From positions 62,001-126,000 of the forward strand of contig NZ_JACHJJ010000011.1 in the NCBI RefSeq assembly GCF_014203605.1: a DNA stretch of 64,000 nt, given 5' to 3'. This stretch comes from Thiemannella venezuelensis (GTDB lineage: Bacteria; Actinomycetota; Actinomycetes; Streptosporangiales; Streptosporangiaceae). The notes under the pieces were generated by a model, which saw nothing but the letters and a program-made list of their open reading frames with translations, did no database searches and was not told the origin of the DNA. Of the stretch, positions 35,007 through 43,622 are shown piece by piece; position 1 is the first letter of the stretch, and each line of letters starts with the position of its first letter. The position numbers were made by a program, and so were the translations under genes.

Positions 35007-37079
35007 TTACGCGGGGACGGAGGCCGCGCCCGGCTCCAGGAAGCGCGGCTCGGCGACGCCGGCGCGGTCCAGGTACGGGGTGATGCCGCCCAGGTGGAAC
35101 GGCCAGCCCGCGCCCAGGATCATGCACAGGTCGATGTCCTGCGCCGCGGCGACCACGCCTTCCTCCAGCATGATGCGGATCTCCTGCTCCAGCGCGCGGA
35201 GCGTGCGCTCGCGCACCTGCTCGGCCGTGGAGGGGGAGGCACCGCCGGAGAAGATCGCCACCGCCTCGGGGTCGAGGGAGAAGTCCGGGGCGTAGACGCC
35301 GGGCTTGCCCGCCGCGACCAGCTTGGCCATGTTCTCCGAGACGCCGAAGCGGTCGGGGAAGGCGGCGTGCAGGGTCTCGGAGACGTGCAGGCCGACGGCC
35401 GGGCCGACCAGCTGCAGCAGCGCGAACGGCGTCATCGGCAGGCCGAGGCCGTCGAGCGCGTGGTCGGCGACCTCCAGCGGGGTGCCCTCGTCCACGGCGG
35501 TGATGACCTCGCCCATGAAGCGGGTCAGCAGCCGGTTGACGACGAACGCCGGGGCGTCCTTCACCAGCACGCTGGACTTCTTCAGCGACCTGCCGACCGC
35601 GAACGCGGTGGCGAGCGTGGCGTCGTCCGTGGCGTGGCCGCGGATGATCTCCAGCAGCGGCATGACCGCGACCGGGTTGAAGAAGTGGAAGCCCACCAGG
35701 CGCTCGGGGTGCGCCAGCTCCGAGCCCATCTCGGTGAGGGAGAGCGAGGAGGTGTTGGTCGCCAGCACGCAGGTCTCCGAGACCACGGCCTCGACCTCGG
35801 CGAACACCTTCTGCTTGACCTTCATGTCCTCGAAGACGGCCTCGATGACGAAGTCGGCGTCGGCGAACGCGTCCTTGGTCAGCGAACCGGTGACCAGGGC
35901 CTTGAGCCGGTTGGCCTGGTCGCCGGAGATCCGGCCCTTGCCGAGCAGCTTGTCGACCTCGGCGTGGACGTAGGCGACGCCCTTGTCGAGGCGGGCCTGG
36001 TCCAGGTCGGTCAGGACGACCGGGACCTCCAGACGGCGGGCGAACAGCAGCGCCATCTGCGAGGCCATCAGGCCGGCGCCGACGACGCCCACCTTGGTGA
36101 CCTTGCGGGCCAGCGCCTTGTCCGGCGCCCCGGCGGGCCGCTTGGCGCGGCGCTGCACCAGGTCGAAGGCGTACAGCCCGGCACGGAGCTCGTCGCCCAT
36201 GAGCAGGTCGGCCAGGGCCTGGTCCTCGGCGTCGAAGCCCTCGTCGCGGGAGGCGGTGCGGGCCAGCTCGACCAGCTCCAGCGCCCGGTACGGGGCCGGG
36301 TTGGCGCCGTGCAGCTTCATGTCGAGCAGGAAGCGGGCGTCGGCGATCGTCTTGGACCAGTCCTCGGCGGTGTGGTCGGTCCGGGTGACGGCCACCTCGC
36401 CGCGGAGCACCTGGGCGGCCCAGCGCAGCGACTCCTCCAGGAAGTCGGCGGCCTCGAACATCGCGTCGGCGACACCGAGCCTGAAGGCGTCCCGGCCCTT
36501 GATCATGCGGTTCTGCGCGAGCGGGTTCTCGATGATCAGCTTGAGCGCGTTCGCCGGGCCGATCAGGCGGGGCAGCAGCTGGGTGCCGCCCCAGCCGGGG
36601 ACCAGGCCGAGGAAGCACTCGGGCAGGGCCACCGCGGGCACGCCGGAGGAGATGGTCCGGTAGGTGCAGTGCAGGGCGACCTCCAGGCCGCCGCCCATCG
36701 CCGCGCCGTTGACGAACGCGAACGACGGCACGTCCAGCTCGCCGAGGCGGCGGAACACGTCGTGGCCCAGCTTGCCGATGGCCAGCGCCTGCTCGCGCTC
36801 GGAGACCAGGGCGGCGCCCTTGAGGTCGGCGCCGACCGCGAAGATGAACGGCTTGCCGACGACGCCCACCGCGGCCAGGTCGCCGCGGCCCGCGACGGAG
36901 TCGATGGCCTCGTTGAGCGAGGTCAGGCCGGCGGGGCCGAAGGTGGACGGCTTGGTGTGGTCGAAGCCGTTGTCCAGCGTGATCAGGGCCATGGTGCCCG
37001 CGCCGTACGGCAGCTCGACGTCGCGGACGATCGCCCTGGTGACGACCTCGTCAGCGAAGAGCTCCTTGATGTCACTCAC
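35007..37079 (-). CDS. fadB: Multifunctional fatty acid oxidation protein (enoyl-CoA hydratase / 3-hydroxyacyl-CoA dehydrogenase)
   Basis: 690 residues. The N-terminal crotonase domain (about 1-290) has oxyanion-hole strands AVGADLKGAA and VNGAAMGGGLEVAL and the catalytic-Glu region LPECFLGLVPGWGGTQLLPR. The dehydrogenase part starts with VTKVGVVGAGLMASQMALLFA (NAD fold, near 325), continues with TNTSSLSLTEM, GFHFFNPVAVMPLLEII, and the C-terminal helical domain. It performs steps two and three of beta-oxidation. GTG at 37079 overlaps the fadA stop by one base (TAGTG). It forms the trifunctional complex with the thiolase. Confidence 0.95.
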   Translation of the reverse strand: MSDIKELFADEVVTRAIVRDVELPYGAGTMALITLDNGFDHTKPSTFGPAGLTSLNEAIDSVAGRGDLAAVGVVGKPFIFAVGADLKGAALVSEREQALAIGKLGHDVFRRLGELDVPSFAFVNGAAMGGGLEVALHCTYRTISSGVPAVALPECFLGLVPGWGGTQLLPRLIGPANALKLIIENPLAQNRMIKGRDAFRLGVADAMFEAADFLEESLRWAAQVLRGEVAVTRTDHTAEDWSKTIADARFLLDMKLHGANPAPYRALELVELARTASRDEGFDAEDQALADLLMGDELRAGLYAFDLVQRRAKRPAGAPDKALARKVTKVGVVGAGLMASQMALLFARRLEVPVVLTDLDQARLDKGVAYVHAEVDKLLGKGRISGDQANRLKALVTGSLTKDAFADADFVIEAVFEDMKVKQKVFAEVEAVVSETCVLATNTSSLSLTEMGSELAHPERLVGFHFFNPVAVMPLLEIIRGHATDDATLATAFAVGRSLKKSSVLVKDAPAFVVNRLLTRFMGEVITAVDEGTPLEVADHALDGLGLPMTPFALLQLVGPAVGLHVSETLHAAFPDRFGVSENMAKLVAAGKPGVYAPDFSLDPEAVAIFSGGASPSTAEQVRERTLRALEQEIRIMLEEGVVAAAQDIDLCMILGAGWPFHLGGITPYLDRAGVAEPRFLEPGAASVPA

Positions 37080-38278
37080 TACTTCGCACCTTCCCAGGCG
37101 AGGTTCTCCCAGATGACCGTTCCGCCCATGCCCATGCCGACGCACATCGTGGTGACGCCGTAGCGGACCTCGGGGCGCTCGCCGAACTGGTGGGCGAGCT
37201 GGGTCATCAGCCGCACGCCCGAGGAGGCGAGCGGGTGCCCGAAGGCGATCGCGCCGCCGTAGGGGTTGACCCGGGCGTCGTCGTCGGCGATGCCGAAGTG
37301 CTCCAGGAACGCCAGCACCTGTACGGCGAACGCCTCGTTGATCTCGAACAGGCCGATGTCGCCGATGGAGAGCCCGGCCAGGCGCAGCGCCCGCTCGGTG
37401 GACGGGATCGGGCCGACGCCCATCACCTCGGGGTCCACGCCCGCGAAGGCGTAGGAGACCAGGCGCATCTTCGGCGCGAGGCCCAGCTCGGCGGCGACGT
37501 CGGAGGCGGCGAGCAGGCAGCCGGTCGCGCCGTCGTTGATGCCGGAGGCGTTGCCCGCGGTGACCCGGCCGTGCGGGCGGAACGGGGTCTTCAGCGTGCC
37601 CAGGCCGTCCAGCGTGGTGCCGGGGCGGGGAGCCTCGTCGGCGGTGGCCAGGCCCCAGCCCCGCTCGGCGGAGCGCACGGCCACCGGGACCAGGCCGGGC
37701 TGGATCTTGCCGTCGGCGTAGGCCTTGGCGACCTTCTCCTGGGAGGCGAGGGCGAAGGCGTCCGCGCGCTCCTTGGTGATCGTCGGGTAGCGGTCGTGCA
37801 GGTTCTCCGCGGTCATGCCCATGACCAGCGCGGAGGTGTCCACGATCTGCTCGGCGACGAACCGCGGGTTGGGGTCGACGCCCTCGCCCATGGGGTGGCG
37901 GCCCATGTGCTCGACGCCGCCGGCGATGGCGACGTCGTAGGCGCCGAAGGCGATGCCGCCGGCGACGGAGGTCACGGCGGTCATCGCGCCGGCGCACATG
38001 CGGTCGATCGCGTAGCCGGGGACGCTCTTGGGCAGTCCGGCCAGGACGGCGGCGGAGCGGCCGATGGTCAGCCCCTGATCGCCGATCTGGGTGGTGGCCG
38101 CGATGGCCACCTCGTCGACGCGCTCCGGCGGCAGGTTCGGATTACGCCGGATCAGCTCGCGGATGACGCGGATCACCAGGTCGTCGGCGCGCGTCTCGGC
38201 GTACAGGCCCTTGGGGCCCGACTTGCCGAAGGGCGTACGCACTCCGTCGACGAATACGACGTCACGAGACGAAGGCAC
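37079..38278 (-). CDS. fadA: Acetyl-CoA acyltransferase (beta-oxidation thiolase)
   Basis: 399 residues. Type I thiolase with the nucleophile region DRMCAGAMTAVTSVAGGIAFG (catalytic Cys), the second motif NEAFAVQVLAFLEHF, the histidine strand NPYGGAIAFGHPLASSG and the C-terminal TMCVGMGMGGTVIWEN. It cleaves 3-ketoacyl-CoA to acetyl-CoA. GTG at 38278 has GAGGAGCG 5 nt upstream; an ATG at 38317 lies inside the candidate operator region. First gene of the fadA-fadB operon. Confidence 0.95.
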   Translation of the reverse strand: MPSSRDVVFVDGVRTPFGKSGPKGLYAETRADDLVIRVIRELIRRNPNLPPERVDEVAIAATTQIGDQGLTIGRSAAVLAGLPKSVPGYAIDRMCAGAMTAVTSVAGGIAFGAYDVAIAGGVEHMGRHPMGEGVDPNPRFVAEQIVDTSALVMGMTAENLHDRYPTITKERADAFALASQEKVAKAYADGKIQPGLVPVAVRSAERGWGLATADEAPRPGTTLDGLGTLKTPFRPHGRVTAGNASGINDGATGCLLAASDVAAELGLAPKMRLVSYAFAGVDPEVMGVGPIPSTERALRLAGLSIGDIGLFEINEAFAVQVLAFLEHFGIADDDARVNPYGGAIAFGHPLASSGVRLMTQLAHQFGERPEVRYGVTTMCVGMGMGGTVIWENLAWEGAK

Positions 38279-38319
38279 GGGGTTCGCTCCTCGTTGCTGG
38301 GTAGCTTCCGCACCCATGC

Positions 38320-38331
38320 TACTCGCCAGTA
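38320..38331. promoter_or_regulatory. Candidate operator TACT-cgcc-AGTA upstream of fadA
   Basis: TACTCGCCAGTA has 4-bp palindromic arms plus a partly symmetric core, 42 bp before the fadA GTG. Similar TACT/AGTA dyads are used by TetR-type regulators of fatty-acid degradation, but the regulator here is unidentified. Confidence 0.35.
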
Positions 38332-38473
38332 ACAACACTCGGTGCGGGCGGGGCGCCCCCGGTCGCGGGCGGGACCGTCCGGCGGGAGGCGGGAGGAAGG
38401 CGTGCCCGGGGCCGGTCGGGAGGGATTCTCCGATCTTCGGCGGGTGCGGTGAGGCGGCGCGTCTGGCAGAATC

Positions 38474-38487
38474 GGAAATCGTTTTCC
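38474..38487. promoter_or_regulatory. LacI-type operator GGAAATCGTTTTCC
   Basis: 12 of 14 positions are symmetric around a central CG, the LacI/GalR pattern. It ends 12 nt before the lacI-family GTG and abuts its ribosome site, so it should mediate autorepression. The core GGAAAnCGnTTTCC recurs at 48365. Confidence 0.7.
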
Positions 38488-38499
38488 TGGAGGTTGCCC

Positions 38500-39531
38500 G
38501 TGGTCACGCTTGAGGACGTCGCCAGGCACGCCGGGGTCTCGCTCGCCACGGCGTCGCGGGTCCTCAACGGCAGCACCCGGCAGGTGGGCGCGTCGTTGCG
38601 GGCCAAGGTCGAGCTCGCCGCCACGCAGCTCGGCTACCGGCCGAACGTGGCGGCCCAGGCGCTGGCGCGCGGCGCCGGCAACGTGATCGGGCTCGTCGTC
38701 CACGACCTGGTCGACCCCTACTTCGCCGCCATCGCCGACGGGGCGATGCGGGTGGCCGAGAGCCGCGGGCTGGTGGTCATGGTCGGCACCACGCACCGGG
38801 ACCCCGAGCGGGAGATCGCCTACGTCTCGACCCTGAACGCGCAGCGGGTGTGCGCCGTCCTGCTCGCCGGGTCCCGGACCGCCGACCCGCACGTGACGCG
38901 GCGCCTGCGCGAGGAGCTCGACCGCTACCGGGAGGGCGGCGGCCGGGTCGCCTGCGTCGGCCAGGACCTGCTCGACGCCGACACCGTGGTCCCCGGCAAC
39001 GCCGAGGGCGCCGCCGAGCTCGCCCGGACCCTCGCCGGGCTCGGCCACCGGCGCTTCGCCGTACTGGCCGGGCCCGCCGGGCTGGTCACCGCCCGGGACC
39101 GGGTGGCGGGCTTCGCCGGGGCGCTGGCCGGGCTGGGCCTGCCCGCGCCGCGGCTCGTGCACGGTCCCTTCGACCGCGACGGCGGCTACACCGCGGCGGC
39201 CGGCCTCGCGGACGGGATCACCGCCCCGGACGAGGGCGTCACCTGCGTGTTCGCGGTCAACGACGTGATGGCGGTGGGCGCGCTGGCGGCGTTCCGCGAC
39301 CGGGGGATCAGGGTGCCGCAGGACGTCTCGGTCGCCGGGTTCGACGACATCGCCACGCTGCGGGACCTGGTCCCGGCGCTGTCGACCGTACGGCTCCCGC
39401 TGCAGGACATGGGCGCCCGCGCCCTGGAGCTCGCCCTCGATCCGGTGGAAGAGGCCAGGGCCGAGCTGGTGACCGGCGAGGTCGTCCTCCGCGAGAGCAC
39501 GCGGAGGGTGGGGCCGCAGGCCCCGGGCTGA
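38500..39531 (+). CDS. LacI-family transcriptional regulator
   Basis: 343 residues. HTH at the N-terminus (VTLEDVARHAGVSLATASRVLNG) with hinge helix NVAAQALARG; the ligand core is periplasmic-binding-like (NVIGLVVHDLVDPYFAAIADG, RVCAVLLAGSRT, FAVNDVMAVGALAAFRD, VSVAGFDDIATLRDLVPALSTV). GTG at 38500 follows TGGAGG. It carries its own operator upstream. No sugar genes are adjacent, but the same operator core precedes the carbohydrate operon ending at 48347, which is the best candidate target. The effector sugar is unknown. Confidence 0.93.
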   Translation: MVTLEDVARHAGVSLATASRVLNGSTRQVGASLRAKVELAATQLGYRPNVAAQALARGAGNVIGLVVHDLVDPYFAAIADGAMRVAESRGLVVMVGTTHRDPEREIAYVSTLNAQRVCAVLLAGSRTADPHVTRRLREELDRYREGGGRVACVGQDLLDADTVVPGNAEGAAELARTLAGLGHRRFAVLAGPAGLVTARDRVAGFAGALAGLGLPAPRLVHGPFDRDGGYTAAAGLADGITAPDEGVTCVFAVNDVMAVGALAAFRDRGIRVPQDVSVAGFDDIATLRDLVPALSTVRLPLQDMGARALELALDPVEEARAELVTGEVVLRESTRRVGPQAPG

Positions 39532-39604
39532 CCGCCGGGCCGCTCCCGCCGGAGAACGGCCGCCGGTCCGCGCCGGCGGAACCGGGCCGGCGGCGCGGAC
39601 AGGG

Positions 39605-40348
39605 TCAGCGGGCGCCGGGGACCGGCCGGCCCTGCTCGTTCACGGGCGGCACGGTGATCTGCCCGCGCAGCCACTGGATGGTGCGGATGACCCCGTCGCC
39701 GTAGCCGGGGGAGTGCCGCCGGCCCCGGCCGAGCTGCCGGGAGACGTCCTCGGCGGCGCGCTCCTCCATCCCGAGGTTGACCCCGGTCGGCCCGTTCATC
39801 GGGCGCGGGGTGTCCCGGACGGGCGACTTCGAGCGGGCGCCCAGCATCCACTCGCACACGGCGACCGTCCCGGAGCACCAGGTCCTGTCCCACTCGTCCG
39901 GCGCGTCCGCCAGACCCGCCCGCGCGGCCTCGGCGATCCGGCCGATCTCGGCCTCACCGCGCATGACCACCCCGCGGCCGCCGACCAGGTGTCCCCACCC
40001 CTCGGCGGGACGCTTGCCGGGAACCGGCACCCCGTCCTTGGCCCCGATCAGCCAGCGCAGCGCGCTCACGACCCCGTCGGCCGGGATGATCCTGCCCTCG
40101 CGCGGAACCCGCTCGGCGGCGTCGATCTCCGCGCAGGCGTCGGCGAGGGTCGGCGGGCCCTCGGACGGGCGGCCGCTGATCGGCGCCTGCGCGCACTCGC
40201 CGAGCGCCCACAGGATGGCCTGCCCCTCCCCGGACGGAGCCGAGTCCGGGTGGGCGGCCTCCCACTCCCTGATCGCCTCATGGACGGCGGTGACATGCTC
40301 GGACGGGCGCCGCACGGCGGGGCTCGACTCGCGCTCTGCGATCGTCAT
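39605..40348 (-). CDS. Protein of unknown function with four internal Trp-containing repeats
   Basis: 247 residues, soluble, no signal peptide. I do not recognise the family. Four copies of a motif of about 19 residues are visible: GEGQAILWALGECAQAPI (40-57), DGVVSALRWLIGAKDGVPV (91-109), SGTVAVCEWMLGARSKSPV (159-177), DGVIRTIQWLRGQITVPPV (219-236). Consensus: G-x-(A/V)-(I/V)-x-x-x-x-W-x-x-G-x-x-x-x-x-P-(V/I), 50-68 residues apart. This suggests four small helix-based repeat units. ATG at 40348; divergent from the SARP gene with 163 bp between. A homologue search with the repeat profile would show its spread. Confidence 0.7.
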   Translation of the reverse strand: MTIAERESSPAVRRPSEHVTAVHEAIREWEAAHPDSAPSGEGQAILWALGECAQAPISGRPSEGPPTLADACAEIDAAERVPREGRIIPADGVVSALRWLIGAKDGVPVPGKRPAEGWGHLVGGRGVVMRGEAEIGRIAEAARAGLADAPDEWDRTWCSGTVAVCEWMLGARSKSPVRDTPRPMNGPTGVNLGMEERAAEDVSRQLGRGRRHSPGYGDGVIRTIQWLRGQITVPPVNEQGRPVPGAR

Positions 40349-40511
40349 GACTCCAACGGTACGGCTACTTTCCGATTGCTCCGGCACAAGCGGCGGACAA
40401 ATCCATAACGGGTCTCCGCCGGCCGCCGCCGGGTCGTGCCCCGCCCGGCGCGCGGTGCGGGGCCGGAGGCGGCGAATCGCGGGCCCGGCGGGCGGGAGCG
40501 AGAATCGAACC

Positions 40512-43500
40512 ATGCGTTTCGAGCTGCTGGGCCCCGTCCGGCTGGCGGGAGCGGAGGGCGGGCCCGCCGAGGTTCCCGGACCGGGGTTGCGCGCCCTCCT
40601 GGTGGCGCTGCTGGAGGAGCCCGGCGCGACGGTCTCCGCCGACCGGCTGATCGACGCCCTGTACGGCGGGTGCCCTCCGCCCGGTGCTCCGCGCTCCCTG
40701 CACTCCCAGATCTCCCGGTTGCGCAGGCTCGGCGTCGCCGTCGAACTGCTCCCGTCCGGTTACCGGATCGAGGCCCGGCCCGAGGACGTGGACGCACACC
40801 GGTTCGAGAGACTGGCCGGTGAGGGACGGCGCGCGCTGGCCGCGGGTGACCGGCCCGGAGCGCTCGTCCTCCTGCAGGAGGCGCTGGGACTGTGGCGCGG
40901 ACCGGCACCCGAGCGGCTGGCCGGACGCCTGCAGGAGCTCCGGCTCGGCGCGATGGAGGACCGGTTCGAGGCGGGCGGAGGCTCGGTCGCCGAGATGCGG
41001 GCGCTGCTGGACGAGCACCCGCTCAGGGAACGCCTGTGCGGGCTTCTCCTGCGGGCCCTGAGCGCGGAGGGGCGGCGGGCCGAGGCACTGGCCGCTTTCG
41101 AGCGCACCCGGCGCCTGCTCGCCGAGGAACTGGGCGCCGACCCCTCACCGGACCTGGCTGCGACGCATCTGGAGATCCTGCGCGGCGCCGAGCCGGTCAG
41201 GCGCGGCCTCCGGGCGCAGCTCACCGGTTTCGTGGGACGGGAGGAGGAGATCGCACGCGTCCGCGGGCTGCTGCGGGAACGGCGGCTGGTCACACTCACC
41301 GGTCCCGGCGGGGTGGGCAAGACCCGCCTCGCGGCCGAGGCGGCCGCCGGGCTCGACGGTGAGGTCTGCTTCGTCGAGCTGGCCCACCTGCGCGACGGCC
41401 GCGATCTGCCGAACCTGCTCCTGGGCGAGCTCGGCGTCCGGGAGACGGCGCTCCGCGTGACCCGCACGCCCGGGCCCGAGGAGCGGCTGGCCGCCGCGCT
41501 CGCCGGTCGCGATCTGGTGCTGGTCCTGGACAACTGCGAGCACGTCGTGGAGGCCGCCGCGCGCCTCACCGACCGGCTGCTCGCGACCTGCCCCGGGACG
41601 CGGGTGCTGGCGACCAGCCGTGAGCCGCTCGGGATCACCGGGGAGCTGCTGCTCGCCGTGCACCCGCTGCCGGAGGAGCTCGCCCTGCGGCTGCTGCGGG
41701 ACCGGGCGCTCGCCGTACGACCCGGCCTGGACGCCGGGGAGGCGGTCCTGCTGCGCATCTGCCGGGCGCTGGACGGGCTGCCCCTGGCGATCGAGCTGGC
41801 GGCGGCCCGGCTCCGCTCGATGGATCCCGGCGAGGCCGCCGACCGGCTGGACGACCGGTTCCGGCTGTTCACCGGCGGCAGCCGTACGGCGCTGCCGCAG
41901 CACCGCACGCTCCGCGCGGTCGTGGCCTGGAGCTGGGACCTGCTGGAGGAGCCGGAGAGGGTGTTCGCCCGGCGGTTCGCGGTCTTCGCCCGCGGCGCCA
42001 CGCTGGAGGCGGCCGAGCAGGTCTGCGGGAACGGCGCCCGCGACGCGGGCGACGCCCTGTCCGGCCGCGACACGCTCGACCTGCTGGCCGCGCTCGTGGA
42101 CAAGTCGCTGATCGAGGTGGCGGAGGGCCGCTACCGGATGCTGGAGACCATCCGCGCGTTCTGCGCCGAGCGCCTGGCCGAGTCCGGGGAGGAGGAGCGG
42201 CTGCGCGAGGCCCACGCCGGGCACTTCACCGCGCTCGCCGAACGGGCCGCGCCGGAGCTGCGCGGCCGGGACCAGCTGGTGTGGCTGCGGCGGCTGGCCG
42301 CCGAGGACGACGAGCTGCGCGCCGCGTTCCACCGGACCACCGAGGCCGGGCGGAGCGAGCGGGCGCTGAGCCTGGTCGCCGCGCTGTGGTGGTACTGGAT
42401 GCTGCGCGGGATGCGGATGGAGGGCCACGCGTTCGCGGAGCGGACCCTCTCGGCGGTCGGCCGGACGCCCCCGCCCGGCATGGAGGAGGAGTACGTCCTG
42501 TGCGTGCTCGCCGTGGCCATGGTGAACACCTCGGACCGGAGCCTGATCGAGCAGGCCGAACGGTTCGCCCGGGCACTGCCGTCCCGGCCCCGGCACCCGA
42601 TCCTGTCCGTGATCGGCTCTCTCGTCACCATCGTCGGCGGGAGGTACGGGACGGCAGGGGAGGACGTCCTGCGGGCCGTCGCCGATCCCGACCCGTGGAC
42701 CCGTGCGCTGGCCCGGCTGGTCCTCGGCTTCGTCCGGCTGGCCTCCGGCCGGGTGGCGCAGGCCGAGGAGGAGTTCGCCCGGTCGCTGGAGGGGTTCACC
42801 GCCCAGGGCGACCGCTGGGGCATGGCCCAGGCGCTGCTGTGCGCCGCCGAGCCGCTGGGCTGGCGGGGCGAGCACCGGCGGGCCGTGGCGACGGTCGAGC
42901 GGGCCATGGAGCTGGTCGACCGGCTCGGCTCGCCCGAGGACCGGGTCTTCCTGCTGTGCAGCCGGGCCGCCGAGCGCCTGCGCACCGGCGACGCCGGGGA
43001 CGTGGCGGCCGCCGCGGCCGACTGCGCGGAGGCGGCCGGGATCGCCCGCGCGCTCGACGTGCCCGAGGTCTGGGTCACGGTCCGGCTCGGCCTGGCGGGC
43101 GTGGCCCACCGGCGCGGCAGGGCGGAGGAGGCCGGTGAGCTCTACGGGCTGGCCCTGGCCGGGTGCGAGCCGCACTGGGGCGGGGTGGAGCAGGCGCGGG
43201 CACGGGCGCTGACCGGCCTCGGGAGGGTCGCGGAGAGCCGGGGCGACCCCGACGCCTCGCTGCGGCACCACCGGGAGGCCTTCCGCCTCGCCGCCGACGC
43301 CGGAGACCTGCCGTCCGCGGCGCTGGCCGCCGAGGGGCTGGCGAGCCTGGCCCTGGCCTGCGGCGACGTGCGGCGGTCGGCCTTCCTGCTGGGTACGGCG
43401 CGCGCGCTGCGCGGGATCGAGATCTGCGATCCCCAGGCCCGGGAGACGGGCCGCCGCGCCCGGGCCGCGCTGGGCGCCGCCGGTCACCGCGCGGCCTACG

Positions 43501-43622
43501 ACGAGGGCGCGGGGATGACCGGTGACGCGGCGCTCACCGCGGTGGCCGGGTGGCTGTCAGCGCCGGGTCGGCTCGCGGTGAGCGCCCGCGCGCACCGTGG
43601 AGGGCATGACTCAACGTTCTGA
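40512..43622 (+). CDS. SARP/AfsR-type regulator with NB-ARC-like ATPase and TPR domains
   Basis: 1036 residues. Residues 1-85 are an OmpR-like winged helix (MRFELLGPVRLAG, ADRLIDALYGG, LHSQISRLRR), 90-230 the bacterial transcriptional activation domain (VDAHRFERLAGEGRRAL, ERTRRLLAEELGADPSPDL). The STAND ATPase follows with GPGGVGKTR near 264 and LVLDNCEH, then helical TPR-like repeats to the end. Such proteins activate secondary-metabolite genes. The stop lies 17 bp inside the following P450 gene, so regulator, P450 and ferredoxin are one transcription unit. ATG at 40512; GGGAG 12-13 nt upstream. Confidence 0.92.
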   Translation: MRFELLGPVRLAGAEGGPAEVPGPGLRALLVALLEEPGATVSADRLIDALYGGCPPPGAPRSLHSQISRLRRLGVAVELLPSGYRIEARPEDVDAHRFERLAGEGRRALAAGDRPGALVLLQEALGLWRGPAPERLAGRLQELRLGAMEDRFEAGGGSVAEMRALLDEHPLRERLCGLLLRALSAEGRRAEALAAFERTRRLLAEELGADPSPDLAATHLEILRGAEPVRRGLRAQLTGFVGREEEIARVRGLLRERRLVTLTGPGGVGKTRLAAEAAAGLDGEVCFVELAHLRDGRDLPNLLLGELGVRETALRVTRTPGPEERLAAALAGRDLVLVLDNCEHVVEAAARLTDRLLATCPGTRVLATSREPLGITGELLLAVHPLPEELALRLLRDRALAVRPGLDAGEAVLLRICRALDGLPLAIELAAARLRSMDPGEAADRLDDRFRLFTGGSRTALPQHRTLRAVVAWSWDLLEEPERVFARRFAVFARGATLEAAEQVCGNGARDAGDALSGRDTLDLLAALVDKSLIEVAEGRYRMLETIRAFCAERLAESGEEERLREAHAGHFTALAERAAPELRGRDQLVWLRRLAAEDDELRAAFHRTTEAGRSERALSLVAALWWYWMLRGMRMEGHAFAERTLSAVGRTPPPGMEEEYVLCVLAVAMVNTSDRSLIEQAERFARALPSRPRHPILSVIGSLVTIVGGRYGTAGEDVLRAVADPDPWTRALARLVLGFVRLASGRVAQAEEEFARSLEGFTAQGDRWGMAQALLCAAEPLGWRGEHRRAVATVERAMELVDRLGSPEDRVFLLCSRAAERLRTGDAGDVAAAAADCAEAAGIARALDVPEVWVTVRLGLAGVAHRRGRAEEAGELYGLALAGCEPHWGGVEQARARALTGLGRVAESRGDPDASLRHHREAFRLAADAGDLPSAALAAEGLASLALACGDVRRSAFLLGTARALRGIEICDPQARETGRRARAALGAAGHRAAYDEGAGMTGDAALTAVAGWLSAPGRLAVSARAHRGGHDSTF

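Noticed and set aside
43597-43606. GTG start for the P450
   Set aside because: No ribosome site before it; the ATG 9 nt later follows GGAGG, although spacing is short.
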